A stretch of 64,000 nt of DNA from JBCBAP01 sp038532435 (GCA_038532435.1 JBCBAP010000003.1:65563-129562), one strand, 5' to 3'; shown: positions 44,716-53,586, counted from the first letter of the stretch. Program-made: numbers and translations. The notes: generated by a model from the letters alone, not told the origin.

Positions 44716-45405
44716 TCAGGAGAGCCAGCGGCCCAGCGCTTCATTCGTTTCCTGCGGTCTCTCGAGCACGGGCAGATGGCCCGCTCCCTCGACGATCACA
44801 AGCTCGGAGCCAGGCATAAGATCGTGCATCAGCGTGTGGCGGCTGACCGGACAGGCGCGATCCTCCGCTCCGCAGAGGACGAGCGTCGGCCCCGCATAGG
44901 ATCGGAGCGTCTCGGTCTGATCCGGCCGGTCATGCAGCGCAATCGACTGGCGGGTAAACACATCCGGTCCGAGCGAAAGCGCCATGTCCATGCAGAGATC
45001 GAGGATGGCGGTCTTGTCCTCGCCAGAGGCGAGGTAGTTGGGCTTCATCTCCTCCCGCATCACCTCGGCCAGTCCACCGGCGTTTGCCTTGCGCATCTGC
45101 GGATCGCGCCGTCGGGCCACGTCGGGTGCCTCCGCCAACGGGTTGGTGTCCATGAGGGCCAGCCGCGCAACCCGCGCTGCCGCCTGCCGTATGACCTCCA
45201 TCGCGACGATCCCGCCCATGGAGAGCCCGGCGAGGGCGAACCGGGGCGGCGCGTCCCGCAGGACGCGGGCGGCGAGCGCCTGCATGCTGTCAAACCGGCT
45301 GATATCGGCCACATGGACGGTGCGCCCGGCGCTGAAAGCTCCAATCTGCGGCGAAAACAGCCGCCCGTCGCACATCATGCCGGGAATGAGAACGAGGGGC
45401 AGCAC
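44716..45405 (-). CDS. Alpha/beta hydrolase (serine nucleophile)
   Basis: 229 residues. The nucleophile elbow is GLSMGG (Ser62), the acid lies in GAEDRACP and the histidine in GAGHLPVLE, which is a complete triad. The oxyanion region is IPGMMCDGR. It is a small esterase/lactonase-type enzyme and the last gene of the LacI-SnoaL operon, three bases after the MetE-like gene. An ester or lactone intermediate is the likely substrate class. Confidence 0.87.
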   Translation of the reverse strand: MLPLVLIPGMMCDGRLFSPQIGAFSAGRTVHVADISRFDSMQALAARVLRDAPPRFALAGLSMGGIVAMEVIRQAAARVARLALMDTNPLAEAPDVARRRDPQMRKANAGGLAEVMREEMKPNYLASGEDKTAILDLCMDMALSLGPDVFTRQSIALHDRPDQTETLRSYAGPTLVLCGAEDRACPVSRHTLMHDLMPGSELVIVEGAGHLPVLERPQETNEALGRWLS

Positions 45406-45408
45406 GGG

Positions 45409-46539
45409 TCAGACGCGCGCCGCCGCGAGTGCTGCCCCTTCGGACATGGTGCGCAGCTTCGCGAACGCAATGTCGGGGTCGACCGCGCCGAAGCCTGCGA
45501 ACGTGCCGAAGCCGCAGTCGCTTCCTGCGACCACCCGGTCCGGCCCTACGATGCGGGCGAACTTCTCGATCCGCTCGGCCACCAGCTCCGGATGCTCGAC
45601 GAAGTTCGTGGTGGTGTCCACGACGCCGGGCACGAGGATCTTGTCGTCGGGAATGTCACCGCTCCGGTCCCGGAACACGGTCCATTCATGGGCGTGCCGG
45701 GGGTTGGAGGTTTCAAACAGCAGGTAGCTTGCATTGACGGACATGAAGGTGTCGAAGACCGTTGCCATGTCGATGTCGCAGATATGCGGGCCCTCATAGT
45801 TGCCCCAGCAGATATGGACGCGCACCCGCGCCGGATCGATCCCGTCGAGCGCGTGGTTCAGCGCTTCCACATGGCTGGCCGCGATCTTCAGAAACTCCGC
45901 ATCGGAAAGGTCGGCGAAGAGCATGTGGCGGGACAGCGCGAGATCCGGGCAATCAAGCTGCAGGTCCAGTCCCGCATCGACGATGGTGCGGTATTCATCC
46001 CGCATCGCGTCCGCGAGTGCCGCAAGGTAGGCCTCCCGCGTGTCATAGAAATCGTTCTGCAGGAAGAGCGAGATCACACCCGGGGAGGCTGCGTTCATGA
46101 AGCCCCGGGGCGCGCCATGCTTTTCCATCGCGCGCTTGAGGTTCGCGATGTCGGTCTGAAGCTCCCCCTGCCCTTTCGACTTCACGTCACCGGTGCACAT
46201 AGGGCGGGCGTACTGCGGGGTGCCGCCGGATTCGGCAATGCGCTTGAGAAAGCTCGGAAACGCCTTGAGGTCCGCGGGTGCATTGCGCGGGCTGTCACCG
46301 GAGAAGCCGGTGTAGCGATCCTTCACGTAGGTCGCGTAGGAGATCTTTGACGTTTCCCCGTCCGACACGATGCCGACGCCCGCGGCGACCTGTTTGGCAA
46401 CGGTCTCATCCACCGCATCGGTCATGGCCGCGGCGAAGGCGGCGGCGTCGTAGGGCTCTTCCCGTTCCCGGGCGAAGATGAAATCGACGACTTCCTGCGT
46501 TCGGGGAAGCGAGCCGGCATGGGTGGTGAGGATCGTCAT
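45409..46539 (-). CDS. MetE-like (cobalamin-independent methionine synthase C-domain) methyltransferase
   Basis: 376 residues corresponding to the catalytic barrel of MetE without the N-terminal half. All zinc ligands of the fold are present: HxC at His242/Cys244 (VHICWGN), Glu276 (LLFETSN) and Cys342 (GSDCGFG). The N-terminus THAGSLPRT is typical of the family. It probably binds a thiol acceptor and moves a methyl or alkyl group. The lack of the folate-binding N-domain and the catabolic neighbours argue against housekeeping methionine synthesis. ATG 46539 is used. Confidence 0.85.
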   Translation of the reverse strand: MTILTTHAGSLPRTQEVVDFIFAREREEPYDAAAFAAAMTDAVDETVAKQVAAGVGIVSDGETSKISYATYVKDRYTGFSGDSPRNAPADLKAFPSFLKRIAESGGTPQYARPMCTGDVKSKGQGELQTDIANLKRAMEKHGAPRGFMNAASPGVISLFLQNDFYDTREAYLAALADAMRDEYRTIVDAGLDLQLDCPDLALSRHMLFADLSDAEFLKIAASHVEALNHALDGIDPARVRVHICWGNYEGPHICDIDMATVFDTFMSVNASYLLFETSNPRHAHEWTVFRDRSGDIPDDKILVPGVVDTTTNFVEHPELVAERIEKFARIVGPDRVVAGSDCGFGTFAGFGAVDPDIAFAKLRTMSEGAALAAARV

Positions 46540-46900
46540 GGTCTTGGGTCCTTGATATCGGAGGCCGGGGAGATCGCCACGGCCTCCACTTCGAAGAGCA
46601 ACCGGTTCGGCGCAAGGCGACAAACCGGTGTGAGTGCGTGGGCCGGGTGGCCCGGCACATCGCGTGCCGTCCGGGTGAGCGACAGCGTGGTGTTGCGACG
46701 CGGACGGGTGACGCGGGCCTTCCCGATCGGGTGCAGCGCACCCGCGCGACGGTGGCTGGGGTAGACGGGCAGTCTGAACACGGCCGCCCTCCTGTCGCCT
46801 CCCGCCTTACAGCGACCGAGAATGACCGACCGGTCAGCCGACGCGCGAGCAGGGTAAGCGGCGGGATGGTCCAACGGATTGAGCTGCACACACAAGGACG
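46540..46900. other. Gap without an intact gene; holds a RidA-like remnant
   Basis: This 361-base stretch between two same-strand genes has open frames but no convincing full gene. The only recognisable piece is at 46572-46652 (see separate entry). The rest has normal GC and shows no repeat. Confidence 0.4.
46572..46652 (-). pseudogene. Possible RidA-family remnant (C-terminal strand)
   Basis: The minus-strand frame here encodes GHPAHALTP followed by CRLAPNRLLFEVEAVAI, which resembles the last two strands of RidA/YjgF proteins (x-LVEIEAIA). No matching N-terminal half or start is found upstream in any frame I could read. If real, it is the end of a decayed gene within the operon. The match is short and may be chance. 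Confidence 0.3.
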
Positions 46901-47317
46901 TCAGGCCCAGCCAAGCTCCCGCATCGCCCACATGGCGTGCCAGACCTTGGTCATGTGCTTGATCTTGCCGTCCTCAAACTCCATCGCATAGACATAGTCG
47001 GACGTGGTCGCCTTGCCCGTGGGCGGGACGGGCCCACCCTCGCCTGTGTGGGTTCCCATGAAGACGCCGTAGGCGGTGGCGACGCCGCGGCCCTCGTCGA
47101 CCGAGAGACCCTTCAGGTCATAACGGCCATCCTCAAGAATCGTCAGCAGACCCTTCATCCACTCGGTGTAGCCTTGGAGCGTCGTGATCTCCGCGATCGG
47201 TTCAGCCTGCGAGGCGAAGGTCGCATCCTCGGTGCAATAGGCGGCGCATCCCTCCCAGCCCTTTCCGGTCTCGCAGGCTTCAAAGAACGCGGTCGCAGTC
47301 GTCAGCATGTCGGTCAT
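46901..47317 (-). CDS. SnoaL-like (NTF2-fold) protein, single domain
   Basis: 138 residues starting MTDMLTTATAFFEACETGKG, with the NTF2-fold layout: N-terminal helices, then GYTEWMKGLL and strands ending in DGKIKHMTKVWHAMW. The cavity is lined by acidic residues, as in ester cyclase/ketosteroid-isomerase-like enzymes. It overlaps the preceding two-domain SnoaL gene by four bases and so is co-translated. It is one of six such proteins in 14 kb. Substrate unknown. Confidence 0.85.
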   Translation of the reverse strand: MTDMLTTATAFFEACETGKGWEGCAAYCTEDATFASQAEPIAEITTLQGYTEWMKGLLTILEDGRYDLKGLSVDEGRGVATAYGVFMGTHTGEGGPVPPTGKATTSDYVYAMEFEDGKIKHMTKVWHAMWAMRELGWA

Positions 47318-48309
47318 GGAAAGTCCTCTTGTTGGCTGGGGGGGCAGGCGGAGGTCTTGAGCGGCGCCAGCAGATCTTGCCCACATTGGGCGGCAAAATC
47401 CACAAGGTCGATCATGACCCAGTTCTCGTAGAGCCGATCACCACGGCGGATGTAAAAATCCATGATGTTCTGGGAGATGGGGCCACCGGTCGGGGCGATC
47501 CCGCGAAATGGTGCTCCGGTGAAGCTGCCACGCAGCGAGGGCCAGCCGGTGAAGGCGGCTGCGTGGCCGTCAGCGATGCGCGCCTGGTGAAACCCGCCAC
47601 GCCGGTCGGGAAAGCTGCGCACACTCGGCCCCTGTGCGTGATCCTGAAACGCCTGGAAGCCATAGCAGGACCCGATGCCCCACGGCCCGTGCCACACCAT
47701 CTCCCTGTCCCAGAAAGCGGCCATGCCCATCGAGGCGAGATCGTCCCCCGTGAGCCGGTTGCACCCGCCCAGCATCGCCTCGACAAGGTCGAGCGTTGCC
47801 GCGGTCTCGTCCGCCTGCTGGGGGCCGCGCATGACGCCGGAGACCTCGCGCGGTCCCGGTGCAGGCTCCGGATGACCGGCAAAGGGAGGCAGCAGCGGGA
47901 TGCCGGCCTGTGCCGCGAGGCCGGGCAGATCCACGAGCATCCTGAGTTCGGTGACCGCCCCGTCAACCACTTTGAAAAAACTGCCAAAGCGCAAGGTTCG
48001 GGCAGCATCCCCTGGCTTCACTCCCCAGAGCGGTGCGGCCTGCACGCCGGAGATCACACCCGTCGCCGCAACCCACGTCTCGCCCTTCCACGCGCCACCC
48101 AGAAATACGTAAGGCCGATGAACCGCGTCGGGAAACGCCTGCCGGAGCGGTGAAAGCAGCCCATCATCCAGCACCTCCCGCCCAACCATTGCAGGCACGG
48201 GTGCGGGCCCGAAGCCGGCAACGTCATGGGAAAACAGAGCCGGTGGTGCCCCCCCGGGGCGCATGAATGCTCCGTCCCAGACCAGGGTTTTGGCGGCCTG
48301 CAGCGTCAT
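47314..48309 (-). CDS. SnoaL-like (NTF2-fold) protein, two domains
   Basis: 331 residues from ATG 48309 (TGATG overlap with the bicupin stop). The N-terminal half looks like a diverged NTF2 domain. The C-terminal half is clear, with FRGIAPTGGPISQNIMDFY followed by YENWVMIDLVDFAAQCG. The PTG...DFY/W...NWV-x-x-D block is shared with the proteins at 52287 and 59356. The role is unknown; the family includes cyclases and epoxide or ester-processing enzymes. Confidence 0.82.
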   Translation of the reverse strand: MTLQAAKTLVWDGAFMRPGGAPPALFSHDVAGFGPAPVPAMVGREVLDDGLLSPLRQAFPDAVHRPYVFLGGAWKGETWVAATGVISGVQAAPLWGVKPGDAARTLRFGSFFKVVDGAVTELRMLVDLPGLAAQAGIPLLPPFAGHPEPAPGPREVSGVMRGPQQADETAATLDLVEAMLGGCNRLTGDDLASMGMAAFWDREMVWHGPWGIGSCYGFQAFQDHAQGPSVRSFPDRRGGFHQARIADGHAAAFTGWPSLRGSFTGAPFRGIAPTGGPISQNIMDFYIRRGDRLYENWVMIDLVDFAAQCGQDLLAPLKTSACPPSQQEDFP

Positions 48310-49274
48310 CAGCCCTGCCAGGTCGGCCCGGCCGGATCGTCCGTGTTGCGCACGCGGTAAAGCGCTGCCTCTCCGCTCATGGAAGGTTCGAGCCGGTGGG
48401 CGAGGCCCGGAGGGATGGCGCATGTGTCCCCCGGCGACAGGGTCGTCGCCCCACCGTCCCACCCGAGCCGCCAGTGCCCGCGCATCACCATCAGCACCTC
48501 GTGCCGGTCGAGCGTGTAGGGCGTGTCTGAGATCGAGCCGCGTGTGATGAAGTCCACGTCAAAACCGGGGCGGTCCTTCAGCACCGCATCCGCGCCGATG
48601 ACCGGCGCGGGACCGTCGTTCGCGAGCGCGACCAGGTCCCAGTAGCGCGCGACATAGTTCGGGACTACGTCGGCCGCCTTCGGCTCCGGAAACGCCTTCA
48701 GTTCCTCATCCGTCAGCAGCGGCATGGGGGCGACGTTGTCCGGCAGATCATCCCCCGCTTTCGTGTCGTAGAGGCGACCGCTCTCGGCCAGCACGAGCCC
48801 GTGATCCGCCGCATCCTCGATCACCTGCGGCGCCCAGATGACGCCTCCTCCCGCGTCGTCCCCCCCGAGGATCGCCATGATCATTCCGTAGTCGGTGCCG
48901 ATATTCTCAAAACCGCGAAAAATGCCCGTTGGAATGTTGAAGATGTCGCCCTCCTCGAGCACGACCTCGCCCGCATTTCCCCACCGCCCCCAGAAGAAGC
49001 GCCAGCGCCCCTTTAGAACAAAGAACACCTCCGCTGTCCGGTGGCAGTGCAGGGAGTTGCGGCAGTTCGGCGGCTGGCCTGCAGCGCCGATGTTGAAGCC
49101 GGGCGTGTCCTTGATATGGACATGCTGGTCCGGGCTCTCTGACACCCCGCCCCCGATGATGGTGAAGTTTTCTTTCTGGTCGGATCCGGGCGTGTGGGCG
49201 TCGATGAACGCTGTCTTGCAGGGAACAAGATCGCCGTAGCGCACGATGCGGGCTTCCATCTCGGCAGGGGTCAT
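48309..49274 (-). CDS. Bicupin protein
   Basis: 321 residues with two cupin domains. The first keeps the metal-binding HxH in LHCHRTAEVFFVLKGRWRF. In the second (TLDRHEVLMVMRGHWRLGW) the first histidine is lost, so probably only one metal site is active. The layout resembles gentisate- or homogentisate-type ring-cleaving dioxygenases and some isomerases. It is co-transcribed with SnoaL and hydrolase genes, which suggests oxygenation or isomerisation of a cyclic intermediate. Confidence 0.83.
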   Translation of the reverse strand: MTPAEMEARIVRYGDLVPCKTAFIDAHTPGSDQKENFTIIGGGVSESPDQHVHIKDTPGFNIGAAGQPPNCRNSLHCHRTAEVFFVLKGRWRFFWGRWGNAGEVVLEEGDIFNIPTGIFRGFENIGTDYGMIMAILGGDDAGGGVIWAPQVIEDAADHGLVLAESGRLYDTKAGDDLPDNVAPMPLLTDEELKAFPEPKAADVVPNYVARYWDLVALANDGPAPVIGADAVLKDRPGFDVDFITRGSISDTPYTLDRHEVLMVMRGHWRLGWDGGATTLSPGDTCAIPPGLAHRLEPSMSGEAALYRVRNTDDPAGPTWQG

Positions 49275-49307
49275 GGTCGTCTCCTCTTGTATCGGCTTTT
49301 TGTCATG

Positions 49308-50117
49308 TCACGCGGCCTCGGACAGCAGTGCGGAGACGATCGCCTCCGGCGCGTCGTCCTGTACCAGGTGGCCCGCGTTCGGGATGGTGTGGAACCGGTC
49401 GGGGCGGAGCAGTTCGGCCACCCGTTTTCCGGTATCGAGGGGGATCCACTGATCCTCCGCCCCCCAGAGCAGGGTCACCCGACAATCGAGCGCGCCGTAC
49501 CGGCCCTCAACCTCGTCGGTGTAGGACTGATCCATCTGGGCGATCTGGCGGTAGAAGGCAGGTTTACCCACCGCACCTCGCCAGGGCCGCGCATAGACGT
49601 CGACCGCCTCCGCATCGAGGCCGCGATGGCTCGCGGTCTGCAGATAGGCCTCGAGCACCGCGGCATGGACGTAGTCCGGCATTCCCGCAAACGCCGCCTC
49701 ATGCACCCGCACATGGGTTACGAAGGGCGATCCCCAAGGGCGGACGGCGACCGGATCGATCAGCGTCAGACGCCCGTAGCGCAGACCGTCAAGGTAGTAG
49801 GCCCGCAGCACCGTCGCGCCACCGAAATCATGCGCCAGCATGTCGGGGCGCTCCAGACCCCAGTGGGCGAAGAGCGCGGCGAGGAGCCGGTTCTGCACCC
49901 CGAGCGAAACGTCGCCATCGGGCATGTCCGACTGTCCGTATCCAAGAAGGTCAAACAGATAGACGGTCCGCCGCGCCGCCATCAGGGGCGCGATCCGGCG
50001 CCAGACCTGCGCACTGAACGGCGTGCCGTGGACCATGACAAGCGGCGGCCCGGCCCCCAGCCGCCCCCAGGCGATGCCGTGCCCCTCGAAGGAGAACCGC
50101 TCCGTCAGGTCGAGCAT
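49308..50117 (-). CDS. Alpha/beta hydrolase with aspartate nucleophile (haloalkane dehalogenase/epoxide hydrolase-like)
   Basis: 269 residues. The nucleophile elbow reads LAHDFGGA, placing Asp97 where most relatives have Ser. The acid is in WGAEDQWIP and the base in NAGHLVQDD, and the oxyanion HG is at VMVHGTP. Asp nucleophiles define epoxide hydrolases and dehalogenases. It lies six bases after the SnoaL gene at 50124. An epoxide or halogenated intermediate would be consistent but is not shown. Confidence 0.85.
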   Translation of the reverse strand: MLDLTERFSFEGHGIAWGRLGAGPPLVMVHGTPFSAQVWRRIAPLMAARRTVYLFDLLGYGQSDMPDGDVSLGVQNRLLAALFAHWGLERPDMLAHDFGGATVLRAYYLDGLRYGRLTLIDPVAVRPWGSPFVTHVRVHEAAFAGMPDYVHAAVLEAYLQTASHRGLDAEAVDVYARPWRGAVGKPAFYRQIAQMDQSYTDEVEGRYGALDCRVTLLWGAEDQWIPLDTGKRVAELLRPDRFHTIPNAGHLVQDDAPEAIVSALLSEAA

Positions 50118-50123
50118 GGGACG

Positions 50124-51104
50124 TCAGACCTCCCCGCTCGACAGAAGGATCTGCTTCCAGATCGCGGTTTCGTCGAAGAGGACGTATTCCCGGCGCAGAC
50201 CCCACGGGCCGAACTCCGCATGTGCCGCCCCCATCACATAGACCTCAGCCCCGGTCGGCGCGCCGAAGGCACCCCAGCCCGAATGAGTCCCGTGCAGCGA
50301 CCAGCGGATGGCGGCTCTGGGCGCATAAAGCGGATCCTCCCGCCCGATCCTGTGCTCGATGCGGAACGTCGCATCCGGGAAGGCGGAGCGCAGGGTCATC
50401 CAGAACCGGTCCACGGCGGCCCAGCCATTGTCGGTCACACCTCCGGGATATTCCAGGTGGCAGGCGCGGTCATACTCCGCCTCGATCCGGGCAAAGTCGC
50501 GGTTCATCATGCCGGTCAGCAGATCCGCATAGCGGATACCCCACGGATTGTCGTTTCCGGTCCCGCGGTAAGGTCCGGGCCGGTCGATCCCGGGGGAGAA
50601 GGGGGTGACGCACGCGTCCGGCCCACCCTCCCGAGCGATAAGATCCCGGGCGAACTCTTTGGGATCCCACCCCATCTGCCGCACGATGGCGCCCTGATCC
50701 CGGATCAGCCATTCATCGTCGATGGTGGGCCCGACTGCATGGCAGTCCGCGATGATGCGATAGCGCAGGGCACGTCCCGTCGCCTTTCCATACATCCCGT
50801 CGCCCGTATGAGTCGCAGTGGAGATGATCCGGTGAGAGCTCAGGTGCCCCGGCCCGTTGTCGGACTCGGTTTCGCACCAGATCACGTCCTCTCCCAGAAG
50901 CTGCCGGTCGGGAAACTCCGCAAGCGTTGCCATGGTGGCGGAGATGACGTTCTGGTTTCCAATCACCAGCGAGCCGGGGCTGCGCACCGGGATCTCAGGC
51001 GCGTAGTACTGGTGGAGCGTGGCAAGGCCGCGATCCTCCCAGATCTCCTTGGTGATGCCGAGTATGTAGTCGGGAAAACTGTCCCACCGGTTCGAATAGG
51101 TCAT
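50124..51104 (-). CDS. SnoaL-like (NTF2-fold) protein, two domains, diverged
   Basis: 326 residues. Two NTF2-like halves can be traced: residues about 15-150 (IWEDRGLATLHQYYAPEI to DEWLIRDQGAIVRQMG) and 185-320 (ADLLTGMMNRDFARIEAEY to EYVLFDETAIWKQIL). The second contains HSGWGAFGAPTGAEVYVMG, a typical SnoaL centre. It is less similar to the other three two-domain copies. It lies directly after the LacI gene. Confidence 0.82.
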   Translation of the reverse strand: MTYSNRWDSFPDYILGITKEIWEDRGLATLHQYYAPEIPVRSPGSLVIGNQNVISATMATLAEFPDRQLLGEDVIWCETESDNGPGHLSSHRIISTATHTGDGMYGKATGRALRYRIIADCHAVGPTIDDEWLIRDQGAIVRQMGWDPKEFARDLIAREGGPDACVTPFSPGIDRPGPYRGTGNDNPWGIRYADLLTGMMNRDFARIEAEYDRACHLEYPGGVTDNGWAAVDRFWMTLRSAFPDATFRIEHRIGREDPLYAPRAAIRWSLHGTHSGWGAFGAPTGAEVYVMGAAHAEFGPWGLRREYVLFDETAIWKQILLSSGEV

Positions 51105-51106
51105 GA

Positions 51107-52120
51107 CTAGGTCTCTTCAGGTGAGCGGGTGGACCCGCGGATCATGAGGGGTCCGTCGATCTCGACCCGCCGGGCGGCGATGTCCGCCCCCTCGATGCGG
51201 GCGATGAGCAGGCGCACGGTCTCCGCCACCATCCGGTTTGCGGGCTGGCGTATCGTGGTGAGGTCGTAGGAGGGCCAGGCAGCCTGGGCCACATCGTCAT
51301 AGCCGATGACGGAGACATCTTCCGGCACCCGCAGGCCCAGCTCGTAGCGCAGCACATCCATGACGGCGAACGCCATATGGTCCGTGCTGACAAAGAGCGC
51401 ATCCGGCGCCGGTCCGGAGGAGAAGAGCCGGCGCGTCGCCGCCGCCGCCTGACCGGGATCGAAGTTGCCGACCTCTCGCCCCTGAAGTGTGACGCCCCGG
51501 GCCGCCAGCGCCCCGCAGAACCCAGCCTCCCGATCCCGTTGTGTCGAGGCACCGTCCCAACCGGCGATATGGGCGATCCGCGTGTGACCGGCGGCGAGGA
51601 GGTATTCCGCAGCCTTCGCCCCGCCCGCCCGGTTGTCGGACGTGACCGAGGTCACCCGCCCGACCTGCTGGGACCGGTTGAAGAGCGTCACCGGGATCCC
51701 CGCCGCATCGCAACGCTGGCTCAGATCGTTGGACATGCCAACGGAGGCGAGGATGATCCCGTCCACCTGATAGGCAAGGATTTCTTCGAGCACCGTGTCC
51801 ATCAGATCTTCCTGATTGCCCGCCATGAAGACGAGCACGTGATACCCCTCGGCCTGCAGGGCCCGTGACATGAGCTCCAGCGTTTCCGAATAAAACGGAT
51901 TGTCCAGATAGGCGACCACGAGGCCAATCATCCGGCTGCGCCCGGTGATGAGCGAGCGCGCCAGCGCGTTGGGGCGGTAGCCCAGCGCGTCCGCCGCCGC
52001 CATCACCTTGATCCGCATCGCCTCGGAGACGGAGGCGCCCGGGGTGAACACACGGCTCACTGCGGACTGGCTGACTCCGGCCATGGCCGCAACGTCGTGG
52101 GCGGAGACCTTGCCGCTCAC
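51107..52120 (-). CDS. LacI-family transcriptional regulator
   Basis: 337 residues. The DNA-binding part (SAHDVAAMAGVSQSAVSRVF) is followed by the hinge helix PNALARSLITG and a periplasmic-binding-protein-like effector domain. GTG 52120 is preferred, with GGGGAGGG six bases upstream. It heads the operon with SnoaL, hydrolase, bicupin and MetE-like genes and probably also controls the ABC importer at 54-59 kb. LacI-type operator-like sequences lie at 56593 and 59311. Confidence 0.92.
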   Translation of the reverse strand: MSGKVSAHDVAAMAGVSQSAVSRVFTPGASVSEAMRIKVMAAADALGYRPNALARSLITGRSRMIGLVVAYLDNPFYSETLELMSRALQAEGYHVLVFMAGNQEDLMDTVLEEILAYQVDGIILASVGMSNDLSQRCDAAGIPVTLFNRSQQVGRVTSVTSDNRAGGAKAAEYLLAAGHTRIAHIAGWDGASTQRDREAGFCGALAARGVTLQGREVGNFDPGQAAAATRRLFSSGPAPDALFVSTDHMAFAVMDVLRYELGLRVPEDVSVIGYDDVAQAAWPSYDLTTIRQPANRMVAETVRLLIARIEGADIAARRVEIDGPLMIRGSTRSPEET

Positions 52121-52230
52121 AGCGCGCCCTCCCCGTCCGGCGACGGCGCGGTGCGGGGGCCGCAACACCCTCTTCCACGGATCACGTCACCGAAGTTGTT
52201 TCCCGCGGCAAAGCCCAGACGGACAGTTCC

Positions 52231-52283
52231 CCGCGTCCTGGGTGGGTGGGGGTGGGTGGGCGGGACACCCGCCCGGGACGCGG
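52231..52283 (+). other. G-quadruplex motif in a hairpin, upstream of the LacI gene
   Basis: Runs of three or more G separated by single bases (52240-52264) lie between arms CCGCGTCC (52231-52238) and GGACGCGG (52276-52283). A smaller perfect hairpin GGGCGGG-ACA-CCCGCCC occupies 52258-52274. It sits between the SnoaL stop at 52287 and the LacI start, so it could be a terminator for one and a leader element for the other. Confidence 0.5.
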
Positions 52284-52286
52284 GCC

Positions 52287-53312
52287 TCACCATCCCGCAC
52301 CTTCCCGTGCGCCTGCGATCTCCCGCATCCGGGCAAGAACGTCGACACCAAGCTGGTCGTACACATGCAACAGATCCACCAGCACCCAGTTTTCCCGGAT
52401 CGCATCCCCCTCGCACCGCCAGAAATCGAGCGACCGCATGGTGATCCGCTTGCCCGACGGTGCGATCCCGAGCCATCCGTCGCCGCTCACCGTCATGTGC
52501 ATGCCGGGCCAGGCCGTGAACCCCACATACGATCCCTCGCCGAACAGATGACCCGCCCCGACAGAGCCGACCCGGTCTGGCATGGCGTTGAGAAACGGGA
52601 TCTGGTGCCAGGCGCGAAACCCGGCGACGCCACGCCCGGTCCCGATGCCCGAGGGTCCGTACCAGCTGAACTTCGGATGCCAGTGATCCTCGAGCCGCAT
52701 CGCCGCGACCCCGCCCTCTGCGAAGTTTCCCAGCGCCGCAAGCATCGCCGACACCCGTCGGAGAGACTTCTCTGATCGCGTCTTCTCATGGGGTCCGAGC
52801 CCGTCCTGCGTCGCGGGCCCCGGCACGTGCCACTCCCGCCCGAGGCTCGGCACCATGGGCCAGACACCCGCCTGCAGCATCACTTCCGGCAGATCCCACA
52901 GCGCCTGAATGTCCACGACCTTGCCGTCTTCGAACCGGAAAAACTCGTGGAACCGCATCGCGACCTGATGCCCGGTCGGCGGAATGCCGAGCCACGGACG
53001 CACGAACGTCCCGGTGTAGTATCCGCAACGGCCAAGCCAGTCCGCTCCACTCAACGCGCGGCCCGCAATCACGATCGTGTCCCGCCGCTCCAGATCCGGC
53101 CAGGCTGCCGCCAGCGGCGCGATCGCCTGCCGGGCGAAGCCCAGGGGTCCGTCGAGATCCTCAAAGGGATGGGCGAGCCGCACGGTCGCATCTGGCGAGC
53201 AAAGCTCCGTCAGAGCCTGTTCGAGCGCGGCCGCATCATAGTCATAGAGCGCTCGCCGCAAGGGTTGCACCGCTCGGTGCATTCCACCGGTATCAGAATC
53301 GTGTGTCGTCAT
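52287..53312 (-). CDS. SnoaL-like (NTF2-fold) protein, two domains
   Basis: 341 residues from ATG 53312 (ATG 53282 is an alternative). Domain 1 has WLGIPPTGHQVAMRFHEFF, and the linker is VPGPATQDG. Domain 2 has WLGIAPSGKRITMRSLDFWR followed by RENWVLVDLLHVYDQLGVD. The linker and the DFWRCEG...RENWVL motif are almost the same as in the protein at 59356, indicating recent duplication. ATG overlaps the stop of a small upstream gene as ATGA. Confidence 0.85.
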   Translation of the reverse strand: MTTHDSDTGGMHRAVQPLRRALYDYDAAALEQALTELCSPDATVRLAHPFEDLDGPLGFARQAIAPLAAAWPDLERRDTIVIAGRALSGADWLGRCGYYTGTFVRPWLGIPPTGHQVAMRFHEFFRFEDGKVVDIQALWDLPEVMLQAGVWPMVPSLGREWHVPGPATQDGLGPHEKTRSEKSLRRVSAMLAALGNFAEGGVAAMRLEDHWHPKFSWYGPSGIGTGRGVAGFRAWHQIPFLNAMPDRVGSVGAGHLFGEGSYVGFTAWPGMHMTVSGDGWLGIAPSGKRITMRSLDFWRCEGDAIRENWVLVDLLHVYDQLGVDVLARMREIAGAREGAGW

Positions 53313-53560
53313 CGGTCCAGCCCGTAACTCCCCACGGTGCCGCCACGGACCGCACCCAAGCTCGATCCGGTTGCGCGGGTAAGCCGACGAGCACCATCGA
53401 CGATGAGCGTGCCGAGTGACCAAAACCCGATGGCTGGCGCGGTGCCACCCATGTCATCTAGCGGGAGCCTTTCCGGATTGCCGAGGGCTGCCATACTCGC
53501 AATGCGCCTGCACGCAGTCGCGGCGCTGCTCCGCTCGGGCACCAGGTCGGGTCCACTCAT
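53309..53560 (-). CDS. Small hypothetical protein (83 residues) between two SnoaL genes
   Basis: ATG 53560 is preceded by AGAGGAAA at good spacing, and the stop overlaps the next ATG (ATGA), so it is very likely translated. The product starts MSGPDLVPERSSAATACRR and contains a moderately hydrophobic stretch (APAIGFWSLGTLIVDG) but no recognised domain. It may be a small accessory protein, or a coupling frame for the SnoaL gene. Confidence 0.5.
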   Translation of the reverse strand: MSGPDLVPERSSAATACRRIASMAALGNPERLPLDDMGGTAPAIGFWSLGTLIVDGARRLTRATGSSLGAVRGGTVGSYGLDR

Positions 53561-53586
53561 GTCCGTTTCCTCTTCGGCCTCCTGCG

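Noticed and set aside
46406..46931. Possible complete small gene in the gap before the MetE-like gene
   Set aside because: Open frames there lack ribosome sites and domains apart from the short RidA-like end, so only a remnant is reported.
49194..51110. Plus-strand frame of 638 codons opposite the hydrolase and SnoaL genes
   Set aside because: Antisense to two genes with clear catalytic motifs and proper starts; no domain in the frame.
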